Part shown: one piece after another, positions 1 through 9,199 of the stretch | How positions within the stretch are numbered: position 1 is the stretch's first letter | Layout: the number at the start of each line of letters is the position of its first letter | Assembly (NCBI GenBank): GCA_019752515.1 | Contig: JAIEMB010000010.1 | Coordinates: forward strand, 1 to 38,906 | Direction of reading: 5' to 3' | Length of the DNA stretch: 38,906 nt | DNA from: Alphaproteobacteria bacterium | GTDB taxonomy: Bacteria > Pseudomonadota > Alphaproteobacteria > UBA9655 | Position numbers and translations under genes: made by a program | Notes under the pieces: generated by a model | Database searches by the model: none | Told to the model about the DNA's origin: nothing | What the model saw: the letters and a program-made list of their open reading frames with translations, nothing else

Positions 1-348
1 CTAAACTTTAACATTAAGTCAAAGACCTCCCAATTCTTAAGAGGAGAAGTCGGCGCTCAACTCTACCGCACCTATGTTCTGTGTGATGCGCTTGTACGAC
101 CTGCATTCCAACTGTCTTACGTTCACAAGCATCCCATCAGCGGAACCCATGTGAAGGGTGGGCTCATAGGAGAACCTCAAACCCTGACCCTCTTAGGAGA
201 CAGCAAGGTCCGTAATCAAGTAGCCCCTGGTGTAGGTGTTACGGTCCAGTTCACCAAAGGCCTCTACGTTATTGCGAACGTCTCAGCTCAGCTCGGCAGC
301 GGCCAAAACCTTGGCGATGCCCTCGTCAGAGTAGGATATGATTTTTAA
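1..348 (+). CDS. C-terminal part of an outer-membrane beta-barrel protein (autotransporter-like), 5' end outside the window
   Basis: The frame is open from base 1 to the TAA at 346-348, giving the last 115 residues; the true start lies upstream of the window. The product shows alternating hydrophobic/polar strands and ends in VRVGYDF, an aromatic strand with terminal Phe, which is the BAM-recognised C-terminal signature of outer-membrane barrels. Strands such as GVGVTVQFTKGLYVIANVSAQ and a closing strand resemble the autotransporter beta-domain (PF03797 type). A passenger domain, if any, cannot be seen. An ATG at 151 lies inside the same frame and is not a real start. The barrel assignment is an inference from pattern; the exact family is unproven. 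Confidence 0.65.
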   Translation, partial: LNFNIKSKTSQFLRGEVGAQLYRTYVLCDALVRPAFQLSYVHKHPISGTHVKGGLIGEPQTLTLLGDSKVRNQVAPGVGVTVQFTKGLYVIANVSAQLGSGQNLGDALVRVGYDF

Positions 349-393
349 TACCCATTCGCGTTTTTCCAATGAGGGTGTCAGACGTCGAACCTC

Positions 394-428
394 GGGGTGC
401 TCACGTATTCAAATACGCTCCGCGCCCC
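394..428. repeat. Imperfect GC-rich fold-back, REP-like
   Basis: GGGGTGC (394-400) and GCGCCCC (422-428) flank an inner perfect CGTATT / AATACG pair (404-409 and 411-416), so the 35 bases fold into a long imperfect hairpin. It lies just after the barrel gene and could end its transcript, although no T-run follows on the plus strand. GC-rich compared with its surroundings; possibly one copy of a dispersed palindromic repeat. Confidence 0.4.
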
Positions 429-460
429 TCGCTTTGTCTTCCTGCTCATTGTTTGAACGC

Positions 461-491
461 AAAATGGTATAAAGTGTAAAAGTATATACCA
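461..491 (-). terminator. Probable terminator of the 518-1915 gene
   Basis: Read on the minus strand, arms TGGTATA (491-485) and TATACCA (471-465) with a 13-nt loop are followed by TTTT (464-461). It sits 26 bases after the stop codon of the flavoprotein gene. The stem is short and AT-rich, so efficiency is doubtful. Confidence 0.4.
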
Positions 492-517
492 CTCTCTTGG
501 GATGCGTACGCCCTTTT

Positions 518-1915
518 TTAGTCTCCCGTCTGCAACCGCTCAACAAGCGCTTTAACAGTAGGGATATAGCCCCCGGCATAAAATGGATCTTGAGCAAAGC
601 GATAGGCTGCATGTCCCGCAAACATCAACTGGGTGTCCACCTCCTCGCTATGGCTAATAGCTTGTAGGGTTTTTTGAATACAAAAAGAACGAGGATCTGC
701 TTTACGCCCTGTTGTGCCTTCTTCTGTTTGAGCCCAATTGCTGAAAAGGCAAGCACTCAGGCATCCCATACAATCAATCTGATCCTTTCGGATCTCATCA
801 GCTTTCTGAGGAGTAACAAATATTAAAGTAGAATCGGGCGTACGTAATACCTCAGCGAACCCCAGCTTTACCCACCCCTCTGCCATTTCCTTGTCATGAG
901 CTGTAAGATAAACCAAACGTCCTCTAGCCCCTACAGGAAATCCTTCCGTATGATCACCCACAGGCGTAACTGAGTATGCAACCTGGCGAGCTGAGCGCTG
1001 TTTTAACTCATCCAAAAAAGGATTTGAAACCGCCGAGGAGTAGAAACCCGTTGGGCTAAAACGATTCAGGTAAATGTCGCCTGGATTTAAAGTTAGAAGT
1101 CTTTGTTTCCAAGCATCAGAAATCGGGCTCTCTTGGGTAAGGAGAGGCCTTGTCCCAAACTGAAAAGCAATGGGGCCAAGATCAGGATTATCGAACCAAT
1201 CCGTCCACTCTCTTAAATACCAAACACCTCCCGCCATAACGATAGGAACATCAGAAAGGCCAAACTCATTCATCACTTGTCGAAGTTCAAGAACACGAGG
1301 ATAAGGGTCTTCGGGTTTATCAGGATCTTCACTATTGCTTAAACCGTTATGACCTCCTGCGCGCCATGGATCTTCATAGACGACTCCTCCTAACCACTCA
1401 GGAAATTTATGATAGGCTCGCTTCCACAAAGCGCGAAAAGCTCTTCCCGAGGAAACGATAGGATAATAGTAAATTCCATAACTTGCCGTAATCTGAGCAA
1501 TCCGATAAGGCATCCCAGCACCACACGTCACACCATGAACGAGTGAACTGACTTGATCCAACACACCGTGAAGAACTTCTTCTACTGCAGCCATCTCCCA
1601 GAGAACATTCATATGGAGACGACCTTGCCCATTGGATCGGTCATGAGCAATTTTAGCTTGGGTAATGCCACCTTGAATAGCATACTCAATAAGTTCACGA
1701 TTCCGTTCTCTTCGAGTTTTTCCCTTATAAACAATAGGAATAAGATTGCCATGCGCATCAAGAGCATCCGCATTTACAGCTGAAAAAGTTCCAACACCTC
1801 CTGCCGAAGACCAAGCTCCTGAACTTTCCCCATTAGAGATAGAAATACCTTTTCCACCCTCAATGAGAGGAAGGACTTCGCGCCCAGATAAACGTATTGG
1901 ATTAAGCGGCTTCAA
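518..1915 (-). CDS. Nitronate monooxygenase-like FMN protein (2-nitropropane dioxygenase family)
   Basis: A 465-residue TIM-barrel flavoprotein-like product. Supporting motifs are GGVGTFSAVNADAL near the N-terminus, THGVTCGAGMPY-type glycine/cysteine turn around residues 130-140, AGGHNGL near 190 (phosphate/FMN-binding GGHxG) and IVMAGGVW near 228. These fit the NAD(P)H-dependent flavin oxidoreductase / nitronate monooxygenase family, which oxidises alkyl nitronates with O2; the physiological substrate in this branch is not known. The protein is longer than typical NMO (about 320-380 aa), with a C-terminal extension holding C382-x2-C385-x3-C389 plus C412, a possible metal or Fe-S site. The start is TTG at 1915 with GGGAG about 10 bases upstream; the nearer ATG is out of frame. 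It runs 34 bases downstream of pnp on the same strand. Confidence 0.75.
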   Translation of the reverse strand: MKPLNPIRLSGREVLPLIEGGKGISISNGESSGAWSSAGGVGTFSAVNADALDAHGNLIPIVYKGKTRRERNRELIEYAIQGGITQAKIAHDRSNGQGRLHMNVLWEMAAVEEVLHGVLDQVSSLVHGVTCGAGMPYRIAQITASYGIYYYPIVSSGRAFRALWKRAYHKFPEWLGGVVYEDPWRAGGHNGLSNSEDPDKPEDPYPRVLELRQVMNEFGLSDVPIVMAGGVWYLREWTDWFDNPDLGPIAFQFGTRPLLTQESPISDAWKQRLLTLNPGDIYLNRFSPTGFYSSAVSNPFLDELKQRSARQVAYSVTPVGDHTEGFPVGARGRLVYLTAHDKEMAEGWVKLGFAEVLRTPDSTLIFVTPQKADEIRKDQIDCMGCLSACLFSNWAQTEEGTTGRKADPRSFCIQKTLQAISHSEEVDTQLMFAGHAAYRFAQDPFYAGGYIPTVKALVERLQTGD

Positions 1916-1949
1916 GGCTCTTTATCTCCCATAAACCAAATGTATAAAC

Positions 1950-4082
1950 TTAGGCTTCACTCGCAAGATGGCTTGCGTCAGTAGAAGTCTCCTTACCCGT
2001 TGATTGATCAATCGACTTAATGCTCAGACGAATCTTTCCACGATTATCCATCTCAAGGACTTTTACATAAACCTCATCCCCAACTTTAACAATATCGGTT
2101 ACTTTTTCAACACGCCGTGGGGCCAGTTCACTGATATGAATAAGACCGTCTTGACTGCCAAAAAAACTCACAAAGGCCCCAAAATCGACAACACGCACAA
2201 CTTTACCTTTGTAAATCACACCTACTTCAGGTTCATCTGTTATACTACGAATTCTTTTTTCAGCAGCAGTAATAACATCTGCATTAGCACCAGAAACGTT
2301 GATAACCCCATCGTCAGATATATCAATTTTTGCACCCGTAGTTTCACAGATGTCACGGATGACTTTTCCTCCTGCACCTATCACTTCTCTGATTTTATCT
2401 TTAGGAATGGTAAAAGAAATCATACGAGGGGCATACTCTCGAACCTCTTCCCGTGCATTTCCAATAGCTTCTGCCATTTTCCCTAATATATGCAAACGAC
2501 CCACCCGAGCTTGTTCCAGGGCAATCTCCATAATATGATGAGTAATGCTGGTAATCTTAAGATCCATTTGCAGCGCAGTAATTCCTTCTTGGCTACCTGC
2601 GACTTTAAAATCCATATCTCCCAAATGGTCTTCATCTCCTATAATATCGGAGAGGACTGCAAATTTATCTCCTTCTTTGATGAGACCCATAGCAATTCCA
2701 GCAACGGGTCGCTCTAAAGGAACACCCGCGTCCATCATAGCAAGGGAACTACCACAAACACTTGCCATAGAAGAAGAACCATCTGATTCCGTAATCTCAG
2801 ATACAATTCGTATAGTGTAGGGGAATTTATCTCTCGATGGCATCATAGGATGAAGAGCACGCCAAGCAAGTTTACCATGACCAACTTCTCGACGCCCAGG
2901 GCCTCCCATACGACCTGTTTCACCAACAGAATAAGGAGGAAAATTATAATGGAGTAAGAAGGGTTCTTTATATTCACCTTCAAGAGCATCGATAACTTGC
3001 TCATCTTGACCTGTACCTAGAGTCGCCACAACAAAAGCTTGTGTTGACCCTCGCGTAAACAATGCACTACCATGCGCCCGTGGGAGAACACCTACTTCTG
3101 CGACGATAGGACGAATGGTCTTTGTATCTCGACCATCTATTCGCTCTCCTGACTTCAAAATTTCGCCACGAACCAAATCTTTCTCAAGCTCTTTAAACTC
3201 AGCGTAAGCAAGAATAGGAGAATACCCCTCTTCCTTAAGAGCTTCTATGGTTTGATTTTTGAGCGTCGCGAGTTTTTTATGACGCTGTGTTTTATCTCTT
3301 ATACCATAGGCAACTTTCATATCACTTGTAGCCAATTCCTTTAAACGCTCAATGAGTTTTTCCTTTTGAGGGTCCTCAGAGGCCAATTCCCAAGGATCTT
3401 TCGCACACTCTTCAGCAAGATCTATGATAGCTTGGATAACAGGTTGAAAATGACTGTGCCCAAACATAACCGCGTCAAGCATTTGTGTCTCTGAAAGCTC
3501 ATGGGCTTCTGATTCCACCATCAGAATCCCTTCTTCCGTTCCTGCAACAACCAAATTTAATTTGGAATGAGGTGCTTGAGCTAAGGTAGGGTTCAATATA
3601 AATTCCCCATCTATAAATCCAACACGTGCCGCTCCAATAGGGCCTAAGAAAGGAAGACCAGAAAGAGTCAAGGCAGCAGACGCACCAATGATAGCCGGAA
3701 TATCAGCTGGATTTTCCATATCATGACTTAAAACCGTACAGATAACTTGGGTATCATTACGAAAACTGGGAACAAATAGCGGTCGTATAGGACGGTCAAT
3801 GAGACGGGATATCAAAGTTTCATGATCTGAAGGTTTGCCTTCTCGCTTAAAAAAACCACCAGGAATTTTCCCTGCTGCAAAGGCCTTTTCCTGATAGTGA
3901 ACTGTAAGCGGGAAAAAATCCACATCTGGGGTAGGCTCTTTCTTTGCCACAGCTGTACACAATACAACTGTTTCACCATATGTCACGACCACGGCGCCAT
4001 CTGCTTGACGGGCTATTTTCCCTGTTTCAAGCGTTAATTTATGGCCTGCCCAATTAATCTCTTTTCGATAAATTTTAAACAT
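1950..4082 (-). CDS. pnp: Polyribonucleotide nucleotidyltransferase (PNPase)
   Basis: The 710-residue length and domain order match PNPase: first RNase PH domain (about 10-145, including [13 protein letters not shown] and [12 protein letters not shown]), helical linker, second RNase PH domain (about 320-460, with [15 protein letters not shown] and the catalytic region [19 protein letters not shown] near 490), KH domain ([17 protein letters not shown] near 560) and S1 domain ([19 protein letters not shown] near 625). It degrades RNA 3' to 5' by phosphorolysis and is a degradosome component in many bacteria. AAGGAA lies 11 bases before the ATG. It directly follows rpsO, the conserved rpsO-pnp arrangement; the gap is only 24 nt, so the long RNase III hairpin of the enterobacterial pnp leader is absent here. 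Confidence 0.98.
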   Translation of the reverse strand: MFKIYRKEINWAGHKLTLETGKIARQADGAVVVTYGETVVLCTAVAKKEPTPDVDFFPLTVHYQEKAFAAGKIPGGFFKREGKPSDHETLISRLIDRPIRPLFVPSFRNDTQVICTVLSHDMENPADIPAIIGASAALTLSGLPFLGPIGAARVGFIDGEFILNPTLAQAPHSKLNLVVAGTEEGILMVESEAHELSETQMLDAVMFGHSHFQPVIQAIIDLAEECAKDPWELASEDPQKEKLIERLKELATSDMKVAYGIRDKTQRHKKLATLKNQTIEALKEEGYSPILAYAEFKELEKDLVRGEILKSGERIDGRDTKTIRPIVAEVGVLPRAHGSALFTRGSTQAFVVATLGTGQDEQVIDALEGEYKEPFLLHYNFPPYSVGETGRMGGPGRREVGHGKLAWRALHPMMPSRDKFPYTIRIVSEITESDGSSSMASVCGSSLAMMDAGVPLERPVAGIAMGLIKEGDKFAVLSDIIGDEDHLGDMDFKVAGSQEGITALQMDLKITSITHHIMEIALEQARVGRLHILGKMAEAIGNAREEVREYAPRMISFTIPKDKIREVIGAGGKVIRDICETTGAKIDISDDGVINVSGANADVITAAEKRIRSITDEPEVGVIYKGKVVRVVDFGAFVSFFGSQDGLIHISELAPRRVEKVTDIVKVGDEVYVKVLEMDNRGKIRLSIKSIDQSTGKETSTDASHLASEA

Positions 4083-4106
4083 TAGATTTTAATTCCTTAT
4101 GTAGCC

Positions 4107-4376
4107 TTAGCGACGCAACCCTAACCGTTCAATGAGCTTTGCATAGCGTGTTTCATCTGTCCTTTTGATATAATCTAGAAGTCTCCGTCTACGACTTACA
4201 AGCATAAGAAGGCCTCTTCTCGAGTGAAAATCCTTTACATGCGCACCCAAATGAGAGGTAAGATTAGTAATTCGTTCGGTCAATACAGCCACCTGAACTT
4301 CAGGAGAGCCTGTATCGTTTTTTTGTGTTGCAAATTCCTTAATAACTTCTTGTTTGCGTACGTTTGTAATCGACAT
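4107..4376 (-). CDS. rpsO: 30S ribosomal protein S15
   Basis: An 89-residue product with the S15 signature: [21 protein letters not shown] followed by [21 protein letters not shown], the helix-turn-helix that binds the three-way junction of 16S rRNA in the central domain. Length is exactly that of the family. AAGGAGC stands 7-8 bases before the ATG. It lies 13 nt after truB and 24 nt before pnp, so the three genes look cotranscribed on the minus strand. Confidence 0.98.
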   Translation of the reverse strand: MSITNVRKQEVIKEFATQKNDTGSPEVQVAVLTERITNLTSHLGAHVKDFHSRRGLLMLVSRRRRLLDYIKRTDETRYAKLIERLGLRR

Positions 4377-4389
4377 CTTTAAGCTCCTT

Positions 4390-5271
4390 CTATTCTATAT
4401 TAAAAACACGTAAGGGTGTAATCACCCCATTTCTTGCTTTTGCAAGAGCTTGAGGAACGCCTCTACAGAGGATTAAAGCAACTTCTCCCTCTTCTTTTTG
4501 TGAGGAAAAAATGGTCTGTCCTCGGCGAAGCTTAACGGCCTCAGCCTCTTCAACTTCAAGAGCCAGGATGTCGACCAGCGCATCTTGAATTGGCAAGAGA
4601 TATTTCATTAGTTCTGTGTTATGCCCTATATTGAGAAGAGAATCTAGTAAAATCGCATCTTTTTCTGAAAAGGGAGCAACCATTAATCTTCTTAAGGCCA
4701 TAAGATAACCGCAAGTCCCTAAACTCATTGCTAAATCTCGAGCTAAGCTTCGAATGTACGTACCCTTGCTACACTCAACTTCAAAGACCGCTGATTCAGA
4801 GTAAGCATGGAGAAGAGTTAATCTATCAATTGTAATAATTCGGGAAGCAAGCTTTACTTCTTTTCCTTGACGAGCTAAGGCATAAGCTCTCTCTCCCTTT
4901 ACTTTAAGGGCAGAATAAATAGGAGGAACTTGTTTAATTGTTCCAGTAAACTTAGGGAGAATCGCTTCAATTTCTAGACGCTTAGGGCGAACCTCCGAAG
5001 TTGCTGTTACTTCTCCTTCCTGATCTTCCGTTGAGCGGGCCTCTCCCCATTTGACTTCAAAACGATAAGACTTTTTGCCCTCTAATACATACGAAAGCGT
5101 TTTAGTAGCTTCTCCCAAGGCAATCGGCAAAACACCCGTTGCTAAGGGATCGAGCGTCCCCCCATGGCCCGCTTTTGTAGCTTTAAAAAGACGTTTGACT
5201 TTTGCGACCGCATGTGCCGAGGACATCCCTAAAGGCTTATCGAGAACAACCCAACCATTAATTTTTATCAT
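4390..5271 (-). CDS. truB: tRNA pseudouridine(55) synthase
   Basis: A 293-residue TruB that converts U55 to pseudouridine in the T-arm of tRNAs. The N-terminus [13 protein letters not shown] and the catalytic motif [23 protein letters not shown] (catalytic Asp in TLDP, near residue 41) are diagnostic, as are [19 protein letters not shown] and [13 protein letters not shown]. The C-terminal region resembles the TruB PUA-like/TruB_C domain. No strong Shine-Dalgarno precedes the ATG. The usual alphaproteobacterial upstream neighbours (infB, rbfA) are missing; an aminotransferase gene lies 16 nt upstream instead. Confidence 0.97.
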   Translation of the reverse strand: MIKINGWVVLDKPLGMSSAHAVAKVKRLFKATKAGHGGTLDPLATGVLPIALGEATKTLSYVLEGKKSYRFEVKWGEARSTEDQEGEVTATSEVRPKRLEIEAILPKFTGTIKQVPPIYSALKVKGERAYALARQGKEVKLASRIITIDRLTLLHAYSESAVFEVECSKGTYIRSLARDLAMSLGTCGYLMALRRLMVAPFSEKDAILLDSLLNIGHNTELMKYLLPIQDALVDILALEVEEAEAVKLRRGQTIFSSQKEEGEVALILCRGVPQALAKARNGVITPLRVFNIE

Positions 5272-5287
5272 ATCTATTAAAAATCTC

Positions 5288-6490
5288 TTATTTCACTAAT
5301 CGAAGGGCTTGGGAAATCCTATGACAAGCTTCAACGAGAACGTCCGTATCAAGTGCATAAGAAATTCTAAAATAAGGAGAAAGTCCAAATGCCACACCTG
5401 GAACAACTGCAACACCTGCTGATTCCAAAAGATAGGTTGCAAGGTCAGCATCGGATGTGATTTGAGAGTCTAAAGGTGTAAGTTTCCCCATGAGACCTGC
5501 ACACGAGGGATAAAGATAAAAAGCTCCTTGAGGTTTTAAGCAAGAAAGACCAGGAGTATCATTTAAAATCTTATAGGCTTGATCACGTCTTTCCCTAAAG
5601 ATCTTATTTCTTTCCTCTATAAAACCCTGTGTTTCCTCAAGAGCAGCCACAGCTGCCCATTGAGAAATAGAGGTGGCATTGGTTGTTGACTGAGACTGAA
5701 GGATCGTCATTGCTTCAATAAGTGGTTTAGGTCCTGCACCATAGCCGATTCTCCACCCCGTCATCGCATACGCTTTTGAAACACCATTTACTGTAAGAAT
5801 GCGATCTTTCAAATCGGGAGCAACTTGAGCAAGGGTCGTAAAAGAGAGACCATCATAAACCAAATGTTCATAAATATCATCGCTTAGAACATACACATGG
5901 GGAGCACAACGGAGTACCTCTGCAATAGCCTCTAATTCAGCTTTCGTATAAACCATACCCGTTGGATTATTTGGAGAATTCAAGATGAGCCATTTTGTTT
6001 GAGGCGTAATGGTTTCTCTTAAATCTTCTGGCATTAACTTTAAATGATTTTCATTTCTGCACCTTATGAAGACAGGAACACCTTCAGCCAACGTGACCAT
6101 ATCTGGATAGGAAACCCAATAAGGAGCTGGAATAATAACCTCCTCTCTCGGATTAAGGGAGGCAAGGAAAGCATTAAAAATAACATGTTTTGCACCAGAT
6201 CCCACAATGATCTGATCAGGTGTATAGTCAATATGGTTTTCTCTTCTGAATTTCTCTACAATGGCTTCTCTCAAAGGAAAAATACCCTCAACGGTCGTAT
6301 ATTTTGTTTTCCCTTCTTGAATGGCTTTAAGTGCCGCATCTTTAATATGTTCTGGTGTATCGAAGTCAGGCTCGCCCGCTCCTAAACCAATAACATCATG
6401 CCCTTGAACTTTCAATTCGGCCGCACGTGCTGTTACAGCTAACGTAGGAGAAGGCTGAATACGGGACATACGGTGACTCACAATTGCCAT
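5288..6490 (-). CDS. Aspartate aminotransferase, class I/II PLP-dependent (AatA type)
   Basis: A 400-residue fold-type I PLP enzyme of the alphaproteobacterial aspartate/prephenate aminotransferase group. Motifs: DVIGLGAGEPDFDTPEHIK, LNSPNNPTGMVY, LSDDIYEHLVYDG and the PLP-lysine site VNGVSKAYAMTGWRIGY, with the C-terminal substrate arginine in YFRISYALD. It moves an amino group between aspartate and 2-oxoglutarate; some relatives also accept prephenate. The frame is open 26 codons further upstream, but the start is placed at 6490 because AAGGAGAG lies just before that ATG and MSRIQPSPT follows shortly, as in relatives. It is the first gene of the aatA-truB-rpsO-pnp run and is divergent from ogt. 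Confidence 0.92.
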   Translation of the reverse strand: MAIVSHRMSRIQPSPTLAVTARAAELKVQGHDVIGLGAGEPDFDTPEHIKDAALKAIQEGKTKYTTVEGIFPLREAIVEKFRRENHIDYTPDQIIVGSGAKHVIFNAFLASLNPREEVIIPAPYWVSYPDMVTLAEGVPVFIRCRNENHLKLMPEDLRETITPQTKWLILNSPNNPTGMVYTKAELEAIAEVLRCAPHVYVLSDDIYEHLVYDGLSFTTLAQVAPDLKDRILTVNGVSKAYAMTGWRIGYGAGPKPLIEAMTILQSQSTTNATSISQWAAVAALEETQGFIEERNKIFRERRDQAYKILNDTPGLSCLKPQGAFYLYPSCAGLMGKLTPLDSQITSDADLATYLLESAGVAVVPGVAFGLSPYFRISYALDTDVLVEACHRISQALRLVK

Positions 6491-6560
6491 GGATACCTCT
6501 CTCCTTGCATTATATATTATTTTACAGCAAACTACTCTAAATCTCAACGTGAGTTGATTT

Positions 6561-7076
6561 ATGGCCAATCAAATTGACATAGAATGCATTTCTAAAAAAG
6601 ACCTCTTAAAGGAATATCCTACACTTTATTTTGGTGAGGAAGGAGAGTGGTTTGCTATTATGACTGCCGACAAGAAGGTTTGCGGTCTTACATTGAAGGT
6701 ATTTCCCCAGTTTCCCACTCTTTTGAACCACTTTCGAAAACACACTCTTGTTGAAGCGAAAGTCTCCCTGAAGAATACAATACCGTGTCTCTTGGCAGGA
6801 ACCCCCTTCCAACATCAAGTTTGGAAAGCCCTTCTCCAAATACCTCCTGGAACAACTATAAGCTATCAAGAACTCGCGCGTCATCTGCATCATCCTAAAG
6901 CAATTCGGGCTGTTGCCAACGCTGTTGGAGCAAATCCAATATCTCCTCTTCTCCCCTGCCACCGGGTTGTCGGAACCAATGGATATTTTGGAGGATATTT
7001 TTGGGGTTTGCCTGCAAAACTTACCCTTTTGCAGGAAGAAGGCGCGGATCTTTCTTCCTTTAAAGGAATTAATTAA
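6561..7076 (+). CDS. ogt: Methylated-DNA--protein-cysteine methyltransferase (O6-alkylguanine repair)
   Basis: A 171-residue suicide repair protein. The C-terminal DNA-binding domain is plain: FQHQVWKALLQIPPGTTISYQELA, then ANAVGANP, then the acceptor-cysteine motif PCHRVVG near residues 133-139 and GGYFWGLPAKLTLLQEEG, which closes the active site. The N-terminal 75 residues are the poorly conserved RNase H-like domain. It moves O6-methyl or O4-methyl groups from DNA to its own cysteine. The ATG has only a weak GTGAG upstream. The gene is divergent from the aminotransferase with a 70-base shared upstream region. Confidence 0.95.
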   Translation: MANQIDIECISKKDLLKEYPTLYFGEEGEWFAIMTADKKVCGLTLKVFPQFPTLLNHFRKHTLVEAKVSLKNTIPCLLAGTPFQHQVWKALLQIPPGTTISYQELARHLHHPKAIRAVANAVGANPISPLLPCHRVVGTNGYFGGYFWGLPAKLTLLQEEGADLSSFKGIN

Positions 7077-7148
7077 ACATTCTTTTCTTTCCTTTTAATT
7101 TGATAAGCGCTATAGAAAGAACGTTTTTAACCATGGAGCTTTATAAAC

Positions 7149-7565
7149 ATGCAACGTACCTTATCCATTTTAAAACCAGATATTACACGCCGTAATCTTA
7201 CGGGAGCTGTAAATGAACGCATTGAAAGATCAGGTCTCCGGATCATTGCCCAAAAACGCATTCTTCTGACCCTTGAACAGGCTCAAAAGTTTTATGCCGT
7301 CCACCAAGAGCGGGCTTTCTTTTTTGATCTTTGCTCATTTATGACTACAGGTCCTGTCGTCGTTCAAGTGCTTCAAGGTGAAAATGCTATAGAAGCTTAT
7401 CGAACCGTTATGGGAGCAACTAACCCTGCTAATGCTGATGAGGGTACTATCCGTAGAGATTTTGCTGAATCCATCGAAGCCAATTCAGTTCATGGTTCGG
7501 ATAGTCTAGAAAACGCTGAAAAAGAAATTGCTTTCTTCTTCAGTGAAATGGAAATTGTGGGATAA
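7149..7565 (+). CDS. ndk: Nucleoside diphosphate kinase
   Basis: A 138-residue NDK, the normal bacterial length. It has [13 protein letters not shown] at the N-terminus (ATP site lysine), [30 protein letters not shown] with the phospho-accepting histidine in NSVHGSDS near residue 117, and the expected fold throughout. It equilibrates NTP and dNTP pools by ping-pong phosphotransfer. A GGAG sits 10-13 bases before the ATG. It follows ogt by 72 bases; no clear terminator is visible before the IS remnant downstream. Confidence 0.98.
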   Translation: MQRTLSILKPDITRRNLTGAVNERIERSGLRIIAQKRILLTLEQAQKFYAVHQERAFFFDLCSFMTTGPVVVQVLQGENAIEAYRTVMGATNPANADEGTIRRDFAESIEANSVHGSDSLENAEKEIAFFFSEMEIVG

Positions 7566-7660
7566 TTTTAGAGAAGCTCGTAAATTTCCTATATTTTCTA
7601 CCGCAGGCTCAAACATGGACAAGAGTATGTTAAACTTGGCCTGTAGCACTAGAAAAAAGT

Positions 7661-8250
7661 GGAGTGTTAATTAAAAGAGAAGCACGAATTTCTCTCTAAT
7701 TATTTCAAAATGGTCTGGCTCCTGCAGGAATCTCCAGAGACGCAAGGAAAGATCAACCATATCTTCGCTTCTTGAAACAACTTTTGGGCGCCTTGTCATG
7801 CGGCCCAGGTGATGGCGTGTGTTTGCATTGTCGCTTTCGATGTGTGTTGTTCCTGCTTTTCCTATGACATGTCTCTCTCGAGGCAAAATCTTGGAATAAA
7901 CCTCCCACTCGTCGGTGTAGAAATTTCCTTTGACGTGCTTTACTTCTTCATAAAGTCTTTAGAAGGTTTTAGCATCACGATGGCCTGTAACCCAGGCAAG
8001 GGTTTTCCCTTCATGACGATCCAAGGCGTGTCCTTTCCAGTGTTTGTTTTTTTGAAGTGACATAGTGCCACATCTTGTCAAACTCAATATCATAGTCGCC
8101 TTCTGGCACTTGAGGAGGAGGAAGATCCTCACAGAAATTACGAATCCAATGATAAACAGCTGTTCTTGAGACCTTAAAGAGCTTTTCAATAACCCCGTAG
8201 CTTGATTTTCCCGTCCCATACAGCAACACAGCTAGAGCTTGGACTTGCTC
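7661..8250 (-). mobile_element. IS1-family element, 5'-truncated remnant (copy A)
   Basis: The 3' terminal inverted repeat is intact at 7661-7685 (core GTTAATTAAAAGAGAAGC) and matches the ends of the copies at 27153-29901 and 38642. Homology runs on the minus strand to about 8250 (reverse complement CAAGTCCAAGCTCTAGC) and then stops; roughly the first 195 bases, including the left inverted repeat and the zinc-finger part, are replaced by unrelated or highly diverged sequence up to 8327. No target duplication can be defined because the left end is missing. Confidence 0.8.
7671..8250 (-). pseudogene. IS1-family transposase, truncated and frameshifted
   Basis: Three reading frames carry consecutive parts of one DDE transposase. 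The first (about 8250-8011) gives LAVLLYGTGKSSYGVIEKLFKVSRTAVYHW, the HTH region. A second frame (about 8050-7959) gives GKTLAWVTGHRDAKTF around the catalytic core. The third (7886-7671) gives HIESDNANTRHHLGRMTRRPKVVSRS, the motif bearing the last catalytic acidic residue. The N-terminal CxxC zinc finger is absent. At least two frameshifts plus truncation make it non-functional. Confidence 0.85.
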
Positions 8251-8327
8251 TGATACCTCAAGAGGCCTAACTTTGAAAACAGGGACAAGTTTCCTAAGAG
8301 TACACAGAGTCTAGTTATGTTCCCCAA

Positions 8328-8867
8328 TTATTGTTCTGCTCCCTTTAGCGCTTTTGCTATGGATTCAGACAACACTTTTATTTTAGTCTGATTCTGAATC
8401 TGCAAGAGACGCTTCTTGATTGTAGGGGTTATATCTTGAGGATACTTTTGCAGATACAACACAGCTGCTAGTACACGGCCTGGCTGTGTCTCAGAGGAAA
8501 GCCATTCTTGAGGTGTGAATAAGTCAAAAACACCAACGACTCGTAAAGAAGGAATAAGAGAGATAATTGTTTCACTTATCTCTTGTACTTTTGTTGAATC
8601 ACTGATCGAAGACTTCTCAGACAAAAGTGTATTAAGAAGCGCCACATTATTAAGTGTTGCCGCTATAATACCTTTTCGTGCAGGCCCCGATTCCCCCGTA
8701 TAAGGATTAGTAGATATGTTACTATCAACACCTGCTGGTAAAATGCGTTCGGGTGTAAATGCTTCTTTTTGTATATTTCCTATAGATTTAGTGGGCTCAT
8801 CGGCCAAACATACTTGTTGAGTTGAGGTGATGGCTAAAAATGCTAAAGTGTTTAAAATTGCCTTCAT
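8328..8867 (-). CDS. Exported protein of unknown function (179 aa)
   Basis: I do not recognise a family. The N-terminus has a Sec signal peptide (MKAILNTLAFLAITSTQQ then VCLADEP, cleavage likely after the small residues near 23). The mature part is soluble and largely helical, with TPERILPAGVDSN, NPYTGESGPARKGIIAA and a leucine-rich C-terminal half without Cys pairs. The start at 8867 is chosen over an in-frame ATG at 8924 because AAAGGA precedes it and the signal peptide begins there. It is divergent from the tetR gene at 9200, and the 332-base shared region holds two palindromic operators, so it may be that regulator's target. Confidence 0.7.
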   Translation of the reverse strand: MKAILNTLAFLAITSTQQVCLADEPTKSIGNIQKEAFTPERILPAGVDSNISTNPYTGESGPARKGIIAATLNNVALLNTLLSEKSSISDSTKVQEISETIISLIPSLRVVGVFDLFTPQEWLSSETQPGRVLAAVLYLQKYPQDITPTIKKRLLQIQNQTKIKVLSESIAKALKGAEQ

Positions 8868-9084
8868 TGGAATAGTCCTTTCTTTACAATTAAAAATTTT
8901 AATATGCTGTAGAGTGCCAATCAACGATTTCTCATATTTCTTTTTCTTTATTTAAATATCTATTTAAAGATAACCTTTTTTCTGTGGGATAAGTTAAAAG
9001 CTTACAAAACACAGAGTTTAAAGAGGGCACTCCAAGAGAAATCATTAAAAAGTACTTTTACATCTTATCTTACATTTCACAAAA

Positions 9085-9106
9085 ATTGACCGAACGTTCA
9101 GTCAAT
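9085..9106. promoter_or_regulatory. TetR-type operator 1
   Basis: A 22-base palindrome with one mismatched pair: outer arms ATTGAC (9085-9090) and GTCAAT (9101-9106) around the core CGAACGTTCA. GAACGTTC cores are typical of AcrR/TetR-family binding sites. It lies near the middle of the divergent region, placed to control either side. Confidence 0.7.
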
Positions 9107-9148
9107 ATCTATTTTTAATCATATCTCAAGTATCTTGTCAACAATGAA

Positions 9149-9166
9149 ATTGAACGAACGTTCAAT
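9149..9166. promoter_or_regulatory. TetR-type operator 2
   Basis: ATTGAACG and CGTTCAAT form perfect inverted half-sites separated by AA. The site ends 33 bases before the tetR ATG, where it could block the tetR promoter, suggesting autorepression. It shares the sequence CGAACGTTCA with operator 1. Confidence 0.7.
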
Positions 9167-9199
9167 CTATGCTACAGACTAACAAAGAAAAGGAATATT

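Larger units (their letters stand above)
8868..9199. other. Divergent intergenic region between the exported protein gene and tetR
   Basis: This 332-base AT-rich stretch holds upstream signals for both neighbours. I see two GAACGTTC-centred palindromes (annotated separately) in its tetR-proximal half. No further gene or RNA structure is visible. Confidence 0.6.

Noticed and set aside
409-621. A 70-residue minus-strand ORF over the fold-back after the barrel gene
   Set aside because: It overlaps the end of the flavoprotein gene in another frame, covers the palindromes and has no ribosome site or recognisable sequence.
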